In this document: positions 1 through 13,474 of the stretch, in pieces | Layout: every line of letters starts with the position of its first letter | How positions within the stretch are numbered: the first letter of the stretch is position 1 | From: Fasciolopsis buskii | Taxonomy: Eukaryota; Platyhelminthes; Trematoda; Plagiorchiida; Fasciolidae | Direction: 5' to 3' | Assembly: GCA_008360955.1 (NCBI GenBank) | Contig: LUCM01000822.1 | Span: forward strand, 772,955-836,954 | Length of the DNA: 64,000 nucleotides | Made by a program: the position numbers and the translations under genes | Notes under the pieces: generated by a model | Databases searched by the model: none | Told to the model about the DNA's origin: nothing | What the model saw: the letters and a program-made list of their open reading frames with translations, nothing else

Positions 1-3000
1 TATACTAGTAAACGTAGATGTTATTGCAAAACTTTGAGCTGAATTGATCTCATTGCATGATGTCACCGGTTTGATAGAGAGAGAAATTGTGGATAGTATT
101 GGTAATTTGTCCAGTACGCAGTGTCAACTAAAGAAAGTGGAGATAGAATACAACAAAATCTGCATATAAATAAAAATACGCGGTTAACAGTTTGGATTTG
201 ATGGCATGCGTCAACGGTACTTTGAATACTACAAAAAGCAACCGGTTCATCGTAGGACCACGACTGCTGTGTTTAAAAGGATACAGCGTTCAAATTAGCC
301 TAATATCAAATTGCCAGTAACCAAAGTGAAATTGGTCACGAAAAAGAATGGTTAAACAAATTGTCCAGACTAGTTATTTCTGTGTGCATCCCGAACGGGG
401 AATATTTACTGATCACAAAAAACATCATCAATGGGCAAAACAGACGTCAGATGACTGTGCCTTTAGGGGATGGCATATATTCCCGGTTTCGTCGAGAAAC
501 CTTGCAAGGCAAGCTGTGTGCGCAATTTCTGCGCCGGCAAGTTAGAGTTAATTGGAAGAGCACGTTGCAAGCGTCCATGTCATGAATTCGAGACATGATA
601 CTCAAACACGGAAGATTTTCGTGTCCCTCAGTAATTGTCCTCTTGTGCTCCTGACTGCACCACGCTTTCGCTGGATTGTTAGATTGTTTGAAATATGCCT
701 TAATTTCGATTCTTCCTCAGTGACGTTTCGTCCATTATAGTCGCAAATGGTTGAGTTTGTCCATGAGGTCTTTGTAGTTAACGTACATTCGCAGGCGGCA
801 TCCAGAAAGATGCTGAAATGAAGGAACTTCGGTGAAATTACAGGTATGTATTTATTTAACTTGTTTATCTGAAATCTCCTCAGGTCAATTTTTTCAAGCC
901 GCAATTCATGATGTCAACGTTTTCAGTCGATGTGGAGATATTTTGGTTTTTCCACTATTAAAAGTCTGTTGAATGGTAATTGATATTCGGTTGAATGCAA
1001 ACACTTACTTGTGCTGACTTAAGTAAACTCTCTGTTTGTAAGTATTAGCTGGACGATTGTTTGAAATTTTCCCGGAAGCACACGACCTGTTTTCCGGTTA
1101 TTGCTGCTCTCCAGGCATGTGTACTTGGTACTCTGTCGTCCAGACATTCATATACTTCTAGACTCCAAAATGATGCATCTCACCAGAATCTAGTTTGTAT
1201 CATCAGTTGTAGTTCATCCGTAGATCTTTCAACGAAGAGCTTCCATTCACGCTATAAATTAGATTCTATTGATGTAATCTTTGATCTTTTATCCTACTTC
1301 ATGTATGGTGTCAAATTCTCAAACAGACACCAAACGTGGAATGCGATGTTTTCTATCCCCCCAAAACATTCGTGTCCAACGGCCCAATCTCATTTAAATT
1401 AATGAAGTCTTTAAGGAGACGCTAGGACCACGTTTGCAAACCCCGTGATAGCTAGCGGATTCCAATGAACTACATCCTAACGAAGGCAGAAATCAAACAC
1501 AACATTCGCTAACGAACTGAGCAGTAGCATCAGCAACCCCTCAGGACTAAGCTTTCTGCAGTCGAGGAGGAAGAGAAAATGGGAAGCTTCCAAACCTTGT
1601 TGCGGATCCCGACAGTATTAATCGCGCCTCCATTCATCCTTCTAATTATGCCCCAGCCAAATGTGTACAGAATGACGATATTCAAGTAACATTTTTTATG
1701 GTATATGTGCTTAACTTTATTCACTAAATTAAAAGGTATCACAGCAGTAGGTCTTGACAATGGATCTTTATCTCTTCTAAGCCACAATGCTGTGGCTTTG
1801 ACTGATGCATTCATCTCCCTAGGTAACACGTCATTAAGAGTGTTTTCTATTCCTGAGCGCTGGAGCCCCGTTTCCACCCCAAAATCTGGTAATTCAGCTG
1901 TTTTCACCCTATTGCCCTAATGTTATTCGGTCTTCAAATGACAAGGCGTGTTGTGTTTAAGAGCCTACGTTCTTTTATGAATCCTCCTGGTCATCCTTTT
2001 TGATTCACTTATAGATCTATCAGGTCCGCATCTAACGTTGTACCCTTCGTTGTTCATCATATTTGCAATTTCTTAGATCCATCGATGAGTTTTGTGCTTT
2101 GTGTCTTTTGATAACATTCAGTGGATTCTGCTGCACGCTCTCTCCTTCTTCAAAAAACCGGAGACATCCGATTATCCCTGGTTCTTATTAGCCTACCAAC
2201 CAAATCCAGTGGAAACGAATGGCCGGTCAAACTTCGCAACCGTTGGTTAACGAAACAAGCGGACTTTGGGGCGTTATTCTTTCCTGATATCTGTTCTTCA
2301 AAAATGCCAGTGGCTAATTAACTATCTCTATCTGCTAGCTGCTTGAATATGTTGACAATCTTGTCTTTCCTCAAAATAATGTCTAATAATGAAACCTTTC
2401 AAAGTTGGGCCATCAACTCATCTGCGATTTTTCTGTGCAACCCGGCTTAAATCTTGACACACTTGACTGTTTTAAATGGCTGTTCTCTTTCTCGGTTTGG
2501 CCGTCCATGTAAACCGTCTTCCATAAACTCATATACTCTTGCTAGGGTTTATTCTGTGAAATGTTTAAGGGGCTAGAAAGACTTTTCACATTTCCTGTCT
2601 TGTTAATAATGCTTGTGAGGTATCTTTCGAATAAGAAGACTCTGACACTACACGGTAATACGGAGCATTATTTAGTTGAATTTTCCAATTAGATCTTCCG
2701 TCTACAGATTTATTCCAGAAAGATTCTGGAATTCTTCTCCCAGGGAGGACTATTATTCATTAGCCGTATTCCTGTCATACCATTTAACGAACTGTTCGTT
2801 CAGCTGCTTGATCAACATGTGGAAGGCGTGCTCATAAACACTTTCAGCTTCCACTCATCCCCTTGTAAGGTGATTTCTCAAAGTGTCACCCTCATATTTT
2901 CATACGATCCACGTTTCGCCCCATAACCACCAGAATCAATATCCACACGAGCTCCACTGTCCATTATTTAGTGCAAATCCTGACAAATCGGGACAGTGTC

Positions 3001-3060
3001 ATAGCCGATTTCCCGACCAATCTAGCGTAGATGCTTAAATCATTCATTTACCCAGTGGTT
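1..3060. other. No recognised gene; non-coding flank
   Basis: AT-rich sequence with only short open frames (the longest are 100-125 codons, on both strands). None shows a domain, motif or splice arrangement I can recognise. The plus strand of 1.9-3.0 kb is T-rich, as the non-coding strand of an old antisense retroelement might be, but translating part of it gave no reverse transcriptase or integrase motif. Treated as intergenic or unclassified repeat. Confidence 0.4.
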
Positions 3061-3099
3061 CTTTCCACTTTTTTTACATAGTGCTGAATGAATGTAACT

Positions 3100-3890
3100 G
3101 TTTATTTTTTATTGTTGCTTTTGGCGAGAATGCAGACATTTATGCACGCAAGAGACATTGCGATACACTACAATATAGGTTCCGCCAACTGTGATAAATT
3201 CAAAAATTTTCAGTATTAATATTCCTAAGGCTTTAGCACTTGCTAGGTGTAAATAAGCATCAGTAAATACATTTAATTTTTTACGTTGCCTTTATTATAT
3301 CTGTCTGTAGACTGTAATTAGGCCAATCAATCATGGGTGACCTTGGATGTCTGTGTAAACACCTCTGAACATGAAAAACTAAACCCATCTGGAGAATGAA
3401 ATTTTCACAAACATTTTTAGAATAGACGTAGTATTTATCCTAGCATGCCTCCATAAATGATAACAAACTTGCCTGCCCAACAAGCGCACTTAATTTATCA
3501 ATTATCCTACCTACGATTACACACGGACTCATAGGCCGAAGGTAATTATTTGTTAACTGAGGTATTTTGCTTTAACCGGGGTCTACTACTCATGGTTGAT
3601 CATGAACGAAAAAAATTTCGTTCGGAGGATATCATGATTTACATCAAAAATGACTTTGAAATAATTCACCATGTGATATCATCACTCAACTCACCATAAA
3701 GAAACCATGGGAGCACTGTACTTTGTTTCAAGGTCATTTGGGCGAGTTGCGTTAATCGCTTGCATTTTTACCGCGACAGTGAAGCAGAGAGCGCTAAATA
3801 GTAAAATAGTTAGATACCACAATGTAAAATATGAGGTACTGATTTCAAAGTATCGGTCTATTTAAAATTTTGTTGTTAGCAGTAGATTAC
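3100..3890 (+). repeat. Dispersed non-coding repeat R1, copy 1
   Basis: This block aligns by eye, in the same orientation and order, with 30,110-30,740. Shared landmarks include 'ttattayatctgtytgta', a stretch around 'tctgaacat', 'gatttacatcaa' near 3,640 and 'gaagcag' near 3,782. The copies are clearly diverged and no coding frame is conserved. It is therefore an old interspersed repeat of unknown class, strand arbitrary. The copy here carries an extra ~67-bp unit at 3,665-3,730 that the 30-kb copy lacks. Confidence 0.5.
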
Positions 3891-3972
3891 ATGGTTTAAT
3901 GGAATAACCTACTGTGATATCAACACTCAACTCACCATTAGGAAATCATGGGAGCATTGTACAGCTGTTTCA
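3672..3972. repeat. Two copies of a ~60-bp unit, 3672-3730 and 3913-3972
   Basis: The units start 'tgtgatatca' and run through 'cactcaactcaccat' and 'catgggagcaytgtac' to 'gtttca', with a handful of differences. They are 241 bp apart. The first interrupts repeat R1 relative to its second copy at ~30.58 kb. This looks like a short unit that can insert or be copied independently. Class unknown. Confidence 0.55.
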
Positions 3973-4843
3973 CCCCGTCGGGAATCATCAGCCGTGCATA
4001 TCCATTGCGCTCCATTTGGGACGCTAAACCGGGACAAACGACAGGGCGAACTGTTTCATGAAAACAGCTAGTCTCCTAATGCTAACACTTAACAATTAAC
4101 GAAGCTCTGGAGGTCATTACAAAGCCTTGGTCGTAATTAGGCTACCTGCAGAGAAGTTATCTATAATTAGGGGTCGGTCGGTTTGCGCTGGCGACCCGTG
4201 ACCGTGCAAATCAGTGACGGATATAAGCAAAATCAGGTGGCGAAGTTCAAATAGAGTGGTTTTCTGTCAATCTGACGTTTTCCGGATAAAAGTACACGTG
4301 GGCGAAGGGAATACTTCATATAAAACCCTATCTCGGCCTTAATCTTGGTTCCACCCAGCATATGTCGTGACTTGTTAGCTGAAGGAAGTACTCATCCAAT
4401 AGATATTGACTTATAAATTCTAAGGACTCTTAACGTTTGAAGAAGAAGCAATCCCATCTTGGAGATGATGGGTGCCACATCTAAAAGACCAAAAACTTAC
4501 TGAAGGGTAGTGGCGAACCCATCAATTACCACTGTGTATTAGTGCTGGTTTCCTTGCAATACAGGCACCAAGTGTTGTAAGTTAATCTCACTTTGTTCTT
4601 CCTAACGAGTTCCTGATGCGTCACGTCTAAGATATGCGCGGTGGCCAAAATGGGATATCGATTAATTTCTTAGCCTATTAGGTCACTAGATAACTCCGAA
4701 GCCTGCGGCCTGTTACCTAAAAGATTTCCTGATTCTTGCTGAATAAAAGGGATACAAAGTTAAGTATTCGCTTTCCAATGTTTCTGCCTAATGGAGAGAA
4801 AAGCATTTATATAACGCTTTTTGCATGAGTTTTGACAAGAACT

Positions 4844-4990
4844 GTGCACTGCACCACACTGCAGTACACTACGATACGACACAATGCACTACTGCGTTGC
4901 TATACTGCGTTATGTTAAGATATACCATACTATGGTATACTATGTAGTGCAGTGCAGTACAACGTCAGGCAATACAATACAGTGCAAGCC
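4844..4990. repeat. Degenerate pentanucleotide (ACTGC/ACTAC-like) tract with central palindrome
   Basis: The stretch is built from irregular repeats of ACTGC, ACTAC, ATACA and TGCAG. In the middle is a short palindrome, 'tataccata-c-tatggtata'. The flanks carry complementary pentamers (CACTGC on the left, GTGCAG on the right), so a single strand could fold. Probably a decayed microsatellite. Confidence 0.5.
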
Positions 4991-7797
4991 GAAGAACAAC
5001 AAACAGTTTGGGGAATCGAGGGCGTTCGTATTGAGGCTTCAGAAAAGGAGAATTGATGCGAGTTGAAAAGTTCTAATGGATGACATTCATGATGAAACGT
5101 AACGATGTTGACTGTCTGACTGACTGCCGTGTAGCCCAAAGAGAACCGATCCCGTGCCTGAATACAAAGTACAACTAAGCACATATGTATTCTGCGCACG
5201 CAACTGAAAACTATTTCTTGTCGAAATCGCTCAATGTGGAACACGATCTCAGTGAACGCCGCCAGCGAGCTGACAGATTTGAGGCCTGTGAAAGATGAGC
5301 TCCGACCATATTTCTGAGTTACCGGAACTTGGATGATTTCATTGTTGGTCTCATAAAAGTTTACCGTTGTATAGACAAATTTTAAATAAAGTTAGACAGT
5401 CAAGTAGGACATCATTGGTAAAGTTGAATGCTGTCAAAAGGTTGTGAACTAGAAGGAGTTGTTTTGACTCTAGCTCATGGCTCTAACCAACCAACGTGTT
5501 CGTACTTGGGCAGTTTCGGATAAACTGATTTAAACAGCTTCCAAATGAACGCTGAACGGGTTTCGACGCTGCACACAAACCACGCATTTTTTTGTGAGTA
5601 TCCGATTTGCCTGCATCATCATTCATTGTTTGCGTTATAATTGTCGCATAACACGCAGCGGCACTGAGGATACGTGCGAGAAAGAAAAACGAATAATGAC
5701 AGGATAAGGCTGGGGAAATCAATTTCCCTCGTATAATAAACGTCTGATCTTTTGGGTGACCGGTACGTTGGAAATAATCCCGGGTTCATTCCAATTTCTA
5801 ACGAAATCGACCTGAGAATCATAACGTTGGGCAGATATCATATCAAACAAGAAGGCCCAAAATACCAGCCGTCTGGATTTATTTGACTTCTTTTCACGGT
5901 TGTCCGTTGCCAACTTTCGTTTCTGTTCAAATTCGTATAAAAAATTTGAAGTTTTGCGCATTATCGAATAGCGCTTTTAAAGTCTTATTCTAACTGTCAA
6001 ATGGAACATGACATGGGAATGCCAGCAGTTGCTGAACAAGGTGAAGATGACATTCCGAATGAGAACCCTACATTTCTGTTCCCTTCCCACACATTAAGGT
6101 TGGTCACGTGACAACTTCTCGGTGTGAATCTGGTAAACCGTGTCTGAAGCTCTACAAAAAGGAATTGACAAAAGAACCGTGCGAAATAAATGTACAACTA
6201 GATGGGCTTGGATTTTCTGCTGTTGTGTGCATGACTTTTGTGTGCACATAAATTTATCGCATCCAAAGTTCTCAAGCAAAAGCACTCCATTGGAATCAGA
6301 TAAGAAATAGGCTACAAGGTGTCAACAGAAATGTTCATATAAAACAGAATGCAGGAATGAATTTGATTTTCTTCTTCCATCATTCATACGTGAGATGAAT
6401 CCGGAGCTTATAGTAACTTAAGTGTGCCAGGTAATACGTTCGAAACTAAAGCCTGTTCTTGTCTGAGAGTAACGGCAAGTAGGATGGATTCTCTGAAAAA
6501 ATAGCTTAATAAAAGATTTATGATCGAATCCTGGTTCGTTGAAAAGAACTACAATTGATCATTTTTGTGGGATTTCAAGCTCTTAGAGTACGAGATTGTA
6601 GAATAATACGGACATAGGACTGGATGTTCGACCCAGTTGTCTGTGTCAGTCGGAGATCCTAAATAGGGTGTAACGGCCATGATAGCAAAAGCATGCAAGA
6701 ACCACTCCTCTAACGAATTCGTCAATCAAATGTTAACCACCGAGCCTAGTATTTAGGTCACAAATGTCACAGTGATTGACATATGAATAAAATCAATTCC
6801 AAATGATTACTCTCAGCCATTTAACGCGAGTAGACATTTGTGGGCCAAAAACGCCTCATTTGGACATCCGCTTCATTCTCGCAGCTTTAGTACAAAGTTA
6901 CAGACAGATCAGATGGCTTGGTGGTGCGACACGCGCACAGTCCGTCGAACAGGAGGCACATGCACAAAAAAACGTGTTCGTTTCGTCAAGTCCGGACGAC
7001 CCCCAAGCATACACCAGTCAACAAACGCACCTACACATAACGTACCGTACTGATTCGGTTAAAATCCAACCTTCCAATTAAGTTTCATGATTAGCCGGTT
7101 TCTGCTGAGGCACAGCTTATCAACCCACATAGGATCAGAGTTTTACATTAAATGACTGCTGCGTACTTGAAGCTTCCCAGATAACAATAAAAGGTTCATG
7201 TTGTAGCAAATAAACAATCGCTTAGAACACGCGTAATTCTCTACGGCAAAACATAACAAAAATTGACGTCTGAAATTCTTGTTTCCGTTCTCAGCTTGGT
7301 TCTGACGACTAACCAGTGCTAATGGTGTTAGACAGAAGAGAGGAAATGCACTCTCCGATTACCTCGAACGGACACAAGTGAAAAGCCGAAATCGCTTTCC
7401 TTCTACTGGCAATCCAGTCGATAAGGAAAAGTTAATACAATTAGCTACGGCTAAACCGCAAAACCTTCCGCAATCAGGTCCGATTCGAAAAATCTGCAGG
7501 TGATGAGCCATTCACAAAACGAGAGTGGAAATGGCTGGCGTGCCGAAGAATCGAACGCGCAACAGACCAAAGATGACCAGAAATGCACACAAATAAGCCG
7601 AAGCCCGTGCTGGAAACAGAATTTTACGGCTCGCCAAAGGCGTTTTGAACCCAAAAACTGGCAAGTACGTTTGGCATGGATGTAGCAATTCGCTGGCGGA
7701 GAGTGATTATATATATGTACAAAGATGTATATATAAATACCATAACTCTGCAAACAGACTACGTGCTATAAGAACAATGTTGAGAGACAAAAACAAT

Positions 7798-7822
7798 TAT
7801 ATATATATATACATATATATAT
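7798..7822. repeat. (TA)n microsatellite
   Basis: Alternating TA run with one CA interruption. Confidence 0.9.
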
Positions 7823-9200
7823 TTAATCCATAAAATTAACCGTAAATCACAAAATCAGATTCTTCGCGTTGGCCACCTGAGATAGAAAGGTTATTTCAAA
7901 ATGTGCAAATCAGCATCCTTATGAGTCTCGTCGATCGATGGGATGGATATCTTTGTGCTCATTTATTTGACACAATCATTGACGCAATAGTTCTCTGGAA
8001 TATACTGGACACTGAAAAGGACAAGAAGGAAAACTCCAGTCTGTTTGGCAGAAATGAATAAGTTCATGATTTATGCGGTCACAGCTTGTCACGCATCGCA
8101 AATGGACGAAAACTAACTGTTCGCCTATTCCTACGTACCACTGTATGAATCTGCAAAAGTTAGTATCTTACGGTGCACCAAATTACGTGATTGTCTGATT
8201 GTCTGATCCTGACATTCATCTTTTTAAAAGCGCCGACTAAATGATATAAGAATCTGAATAGCGTGAATTGTTCTCATCTATTCCATGCCGTGTATACGCT
8301 ATTTCAGTGATTTCTTTGGATAACACTTTGGCCAGTAAAAAGAGAAAAGTTCTGAGAAAAGACCAGTTCTTATCTGACAGTTGTGATGAGAAGTGGATAG
8401 AAGAAACAATAAAAATGCAACGAAATCTAATCTAAAAAAGCATTCGGAGCGCTTTGAGCTTCACATCTCTGTTGGACCTAGGGCATGTGACTGATTGAAG
8501 AGGTGGTGTCGATGGACTCATCATGACAGCAACTAATGGATTCGTGTACAAACTTAACTCCAAGCTGTTAACATGAAGCCTGATAAGCACCGTACTGTCC
8601 CTTCGCGTTGTTGGCTGAGATCAACAGTCAGACGACAAATTGACGCAAGTAATCATAATCCATTTCATTGTTAAGTACTTACTAACACTTGTCCTATTAC
8701 AGTTGATTGCACCACCACGTGAACTTCCCAGACAAGCGAAACGACTGGGTCTCGCGGATTGCGGATACAATAGACATGCTCGTCGATCACATTGCCGACT
8801 TCGAAAGATTATGCCCGTTAGCTTCAACGTGTATCTGGAGGCAGAAAATGGACCCATGCACAAACATAAGCATTCGATTTCAGATCATCATTTCAATTCC
8901 CCTTGAATTTGCCTGGTGGATGTTTCAGGCACCAACAGTATGCTATCCCTGAACGTCTCGAAACGCTACCAAACGACCTGCTTCTCACATAGCTTCTATT
9001 GAGCAAATCCTACGCACTGCCTTCTCGCGGTAGAGTTCACACTAAAGTGCGAGGACGAGGACGAATGTCTGGCAGCATCCGTATTCAATCTCGGTGAGAT
9101 GGCTAAACTCCGATTTCAAATCCTCATGGACAGCGTGAGAAGTACATGGCTGTATGCTCGCCAGCATCTGTGGTGGAAGGATGTGCTGAGCATTCAGGAT

Positions 9201-9500
9201 GTTTGGCCCCATCCGAGTAAGGTATGGACTGAGCAATCGGTCACCGTTCCCCAGTGGATTATGGTGACTCTCACATCGTTCTGCTGCCTCGTGAGTTAGA
9301 TCGTTTAGTTAAAGGTTTAGCATAGGATTCTCCAAGTAAACCATCCACTTTGGTTGGGCAGTATCCAGCGTACAGAGGAATCATGGATTTCGATGGGTAG
9401 TCGATGACTTGGAGGTGTGAAATAGAGAAGCTATCATATGTGGTGAACTTTACACAGTTTTTTTCTTCTTTCTTATTTCATACTCATTGTTTTTGTCTTT
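9201..9500 (+). repeat. Dispersed repeat R2, copy 1
   Basis: Aligns by eye with 29,681-29,960 in the same orientation. Both begin 'tggccccatccga', share 'atcggtca', 'agtgg' and 'cacagaggaa/tacagaggaa' landmarks, and end in a T-rich 'gttttttc' block followed by 'ctcattg'. The 3' T-rich end suggests the tail of an old retroelement. No coding frame is conserved. In this copy a TA microsatellite follows ~70 bp later. Confidence 0.45.
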
Positions 9501-9565
9501 CAGCATTATTCTTATAGCACATAGTCTTTGCACTTATTTCCCCTACGTAATAGAATTTGTATTAT

Positions 9566-9569
<4 letters not shown>

Positions 9570-9598
<29 letters not shown>
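9570..9598. repeat. (TA)n microsatellite
   Basis: Uninterrupted TA dinucleotide run. Confidence 0.95.
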
Positions 9599-9599
<1 letters not shown>

Positions 9600-9600
<1 letters not shown>

Positions 9601-10680
9601 AGCTGGTCTCAATGCTAGTGCTAATTCAGTTTTCGAAAGATTGTTTCAACGAAACTTAATTGTATCTTAAATTATTAAGAACCTGTCATTGCACCACCAT
9701 GAATCGATAAATGTTTGAATCTAAGTCTCTTTTTTCCCATCGAGGAGAAAGCTAGCGCTTGGTTACTTTCGAAATTGTTAACTTTATACTTGAAAGATTT
9801 TTTTAGGTCCTAAAGTTTTCCTCGTTCGTTGGTTTATTGTGCCGAAATCGGCCACAGTAACAACTGACTGCTTTGAAATTATTCTTTTGTTGGGTATTAC
9901 ATTTTACTCACAAATCGATTTCCAAATCTGCTAAAATTACGTGCCTATTAATCCACATTCAATCGATTGAAAGCGCTTGCGACGCAACGTAAAAAACAGA
10001 CGCGTTTCTGATTATGGACATTGGTTGAACATCCGAGTGCCAACTAGCCCGCAAACGTGATCATTACACAGACAAACACAGCCATTATGATAGACAAGGT
10101 GCATTTGTTTACAGAATCTTTACGTCATAAATTACTCTGAAAATTTTCGAAATTCAGTAGCGCAAGGACTCTCTGTCATGTAATGCTTAAGTTGAAAGGC
10201 ACATTAACAACCCAGCATAAGACTTTCTGTCTTCCATTCCTTGATTCGAGACCCGATCCAAGTAAGACAAAATACAGATTGTTGTCATTTCATGATAGGA
10301 ATAAAATAGCTTTCTTGTACTCCCACGAAATCTTCACAGATTAGACATCAATATGTCATAATTAATTAATTTGCCACCTATTTAATCTTCAATCAGGTAA
10401 ACCTAACTTAGAATAAACCTGACTTTTGTAATCCCCAATTAAGCGACCCCTACATGAAGAATACTGCAGCATTTTTGTAATATTTTAATGTTTCATCTTA
10501 TTCTTGAGTCTGTCAAATTCTTTGAGTTCACCGCTTAGGTGTGTTGCTCGGCAATCAGTCGTCGAGGATGACCCTACCGTGTAGATTACCAAAAGCTCAA
10601 AATGTTCCTTCTAAATCAGATCGCAATTAAATTTATTTTCTCGTTTTCACCCCTACTTTTGCTCACAGAATGACTATATA
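9600..10680. other. No recognised gene
   Basis: AT-rich DNA without open frames of note or visible repeats. Confidence 0.4.
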
Positions 10681-10689
10681 CATAATTCA

Positions 10690-10870
10690 CAGGGAGGCAG
10701 TCACGATCAACAGATGGCTGCTAAGTGGGAAAGTTGATCGGCGATGGGATAATTCGAGCCCACGACCTTCAAGTGGAGACGCCAAGACGTCGACCGCTTG
10801 AACACCGCCAGAAACCCTCCGGCAACATGGTAGACGAAACTCGGGCATGACAGTGAGCCGGGAGAACAGA
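10690..10870 (-). repeat. Possible tRNA-derived SINE head (diverged)
   Basis: Read on the minus strand, 10,730-10,830 contains a B-box-like 'GGGCTCGAATTATC' preceded ~35 bp upstream by 'GTTCAAGCGGTCGACG', which resembles an A box and D-arm. A flanking 'gacagtgagccggg' on the plus strand resembles the body of the SINE described at 32.46-32.72 kb. It may derive from a different tRNA than the other copies. Low certainty. Confidence 0.35.
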
Positions 10871-12825
10871 ATAAAACGGATAGATTAGTTAATTTATTGA
10901 CTGATTGGCCGACCGAATCAACCTGTCAGTCTACCCCTTTCCTGTCTGTATGTCTGTTTCTGCCCCCTGTCTGACTGTAAGTCTATCGGTTATTCACTCG
11001 TGCTATCTACACCACACGGTCGAATGCGAAAACCTATGACAGGGTAAGCAGAAGAAAAATTGTTACCCAGAACTGCACAAGACGACTAGGTCGTTTTCAC
11101 CGGCATAAAAAAATATCACCAGCTTTATTTTAACTTTTCAGTTTGCCCTAGAAGGTTTATCATTATGTGAGGGGCACGTCTTATCATTCGTGTGCCAATA
11201 CAACTTCAGTGTATTGAAACAGAGTTTATGTAAGTACTGAACATATTTTACGAGCGCTGTTGGGAATCTGAGCCGTTAGCCAATTTTCGAATAATGTTAT
11301 CGAATAAGAATTTAGTTTATAAATTTTTGTCCCACTGCACTGGGTGGTGGCGGTTCTCGCCAAATGGAAGACCGCGTTCATTGGCTATCCTTAACTGTCT
11401 GCTTTCTCTCTGCTGATGAGCATGAGCTCGCCATCGTCGTTGTGTGAGAATGGATCCGGACGACACACACAGACGTTGGCAGTCAGAGATCGATCAAGCG
11501 GACAGTTAGGAATATAGTGAATATACGCAAACACGCACGCACACTTACGTGACTGGTCTACCTATATCTTGATTCTAACTGGCTCTTGGCATGTTCTAGA
11601 CTAATCACACGATTCACGTGATTCGCCGGGCCGACGGCTCATGCTGTCTAGGTCTGAGATGCTACCGGAGCCATCCAGACTGCGGCACCTAAGGGCATAT
11701 AAGTTTCTTGAGTGCCCAATATCGAGGTATTGACGATTGCCGCTACACGTACAAACAAATTTTTAAGTGCATTCTATGCATACAAGTTCAGAAGAAACAC
11801 CATCCAAGGGACTTCGCAAACAACTACACCCTCTCTCACTCTGCTTGCAAATCAAATTTACTATATTCCCGAGCAATGTGTAATATTAGTTTTCTTTTTT
11901 GTTGGATCACGATTTTACGCGATTTGAGCCCGAACTAGTGGAGCAGGTAAACACCGTTTGAGGTCATTTTTCAACAAATAGAAAAGCGATCTCCACTTGC
12001 TTTTCCGATAACTGGAACAGATAATTCAAGGAGTGAATAAGACCAACAAAAACTCTCTTGATTTAGGCAATTTACAACGACTGGCCGTCACAAAGCAATC
12101 AGCAATCGAAGCAGACTTCGTATACTGTGCGTGGGTGGGTAACCATGGCGACAAAGGACAAAACTTCCGTTGGTAAATGCTTCATCAGATGGAGTCAAAC
12201 GACTGGTCTGTAGATTGTTTCACTAATTTAATTTAAAGGCTATTAGATATGAGACTGGTATCATAATACTAATCCGGATGCAGACAACGCCCAAGAAGGC
12301 AAAATCAAAAATTAGTACAAAATTCAGACGGCACTAGAAACGGAGAAACTGGAAAATTCTCACGATCAACAAAATTTAAAGAGAAAAGTCAATTTATTCC
12401 CGGTGGAATAAAGAACTTCTTTTGGTTAACTATATTTCTTTTACCATCAAAAGTTCAGCCTACTTGATTCAGTGACAATGGGATTCGTGCTGGATTTTTC
12501 CAGTTGTTGTACTTGCTTAATTTAGTTCGAGCATACTGAAAGTCGGTGGAATTAGGTAAACTTGGAGTCGAACTGCTTTTTGTTGGTTAAACGTTTCATT
12601 TGGATTCTGTTGGTTTCCAAAGCGCTAATTACTAATTTTTTATTCAAGTTTGCCCACTAAGGACAAACGTTATACTTCCATAGAAATCGCTAGCCTACTG
12701 TAACAGATCCGATTTTAAGTTCAATATTTCGGCCGAACCATCATATCCACCCAGCGGACCGTGGTTCAGTTGAAACGGTTTCGGAAGCCGTGGGTTATCG
12801 TTTGATTAATCCAGTTTAACGGTCA

Positions 12826-12826
12826 T

Positions 12827-12857
<31 letters not shown>

Positions 12858-12858
12858 G
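12826..12858. repeat. (TA)n microsatellite
   Basis: TA run with a single CA interruption. Confidence 0.9.
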
Positions 12859-13273
12859 TACATGTGTGTGATTTTATGCACACAAACAGCAAAGTTTTGG
12901 TTCAGCTTTTACGTGCGCATTTCGCTGACTGCGTTTGTGAGAAAATAGTCAGAGCAAAGCAAAATGAGGATGGCTTTGTGCGTGTGTGTATGCTTTTGTG
13001 AACATCACAGATCGAGATATCTTAGTGTGAGTTTGAGTCTGAGTGTGACTCCCACTATTGGCACATGGACCGAAATCAGCCGACAAAGGCAACAGATTGA
13101 TCAAGTTAGAGATTCTAGAAGAACATTGCACGTTTACTCATAATTTTTCACATTCAGTTCGCTCTGTCAAATTAAGCCCAATGACTGTGTCACCTGGACA
13201 CAGTCGCTGAGTTTAATTGAGTTTTCCACGGGGGAAATCAACGCTTGATATCATTCAATAAGACATGCTAGTG

Positions 13274-13297
13274 TATATATATATATATATATATATA
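13274..13297. repeat. (TA)n microsatellite
   Basis: Uninterrupted TA run. Confidence 0.9.
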
Positions 13298-13451
13298 CAA
13301 AATACTGGTACCTCACAATCACTATACTCAGAAAGGAAGTCCATTTAGGTTTTGAAATGTTTTACTCGGACTCAGAAGTCGAGCGGCTCCTAGAATTCTT
13401 GTGTTGGTAGCTGGGCGAATTTACCTATCAGATAACCAGAAATGTGTCCAT

Positions 13452-13474
13452 GTAAGTAAGTAAGTAAGTAAGTA
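13452..13474. repeat. (GTAA)n microsatellite
   Basis: About five to six tandem GTAA units. Confidence 0.9.

Larger units (their letters stand above)
4100..8620. other. No recognised gene; unique or unclassified DNA
   Basis: Only short overlapping frames on both strands (up to ~104 codons), without recognisable domains. It contains a degenerate pentamer tract near 4.85-4.99 kb and a TA tract at 7.80 kb. No further structure seen. Confidence 0.4.

Noticed and set aside
602..904. 100-codon minus-strand frame
   Set aside because: No recognisable motif, no splice context; consistent with chance.
1530..1907. 125-codon minus-strand frame as a candidate retroelement protein
   Set aside because: Searched by eye for RT, integrase, protease and GIY-YIG motifs without success.
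8640..8952. Possible exon after a good acceptor ('cctattacag') with two overlapping open frames
   Set aside because: Two different frames are open over the same stretch, neither resembles a known protein, and no matching donor or neighbour exon was found.
11412..11450. CTGATGAG resembling a hammerhead ribozyme core
   Set aside because: No GAAA partner and no flanking helices in the required positions.
13452..13474. Regular tandem units considered as a CRISPR-like array
   Set aside because: Four-base units without spacers; a microsatellite in a eukaryotic genome.
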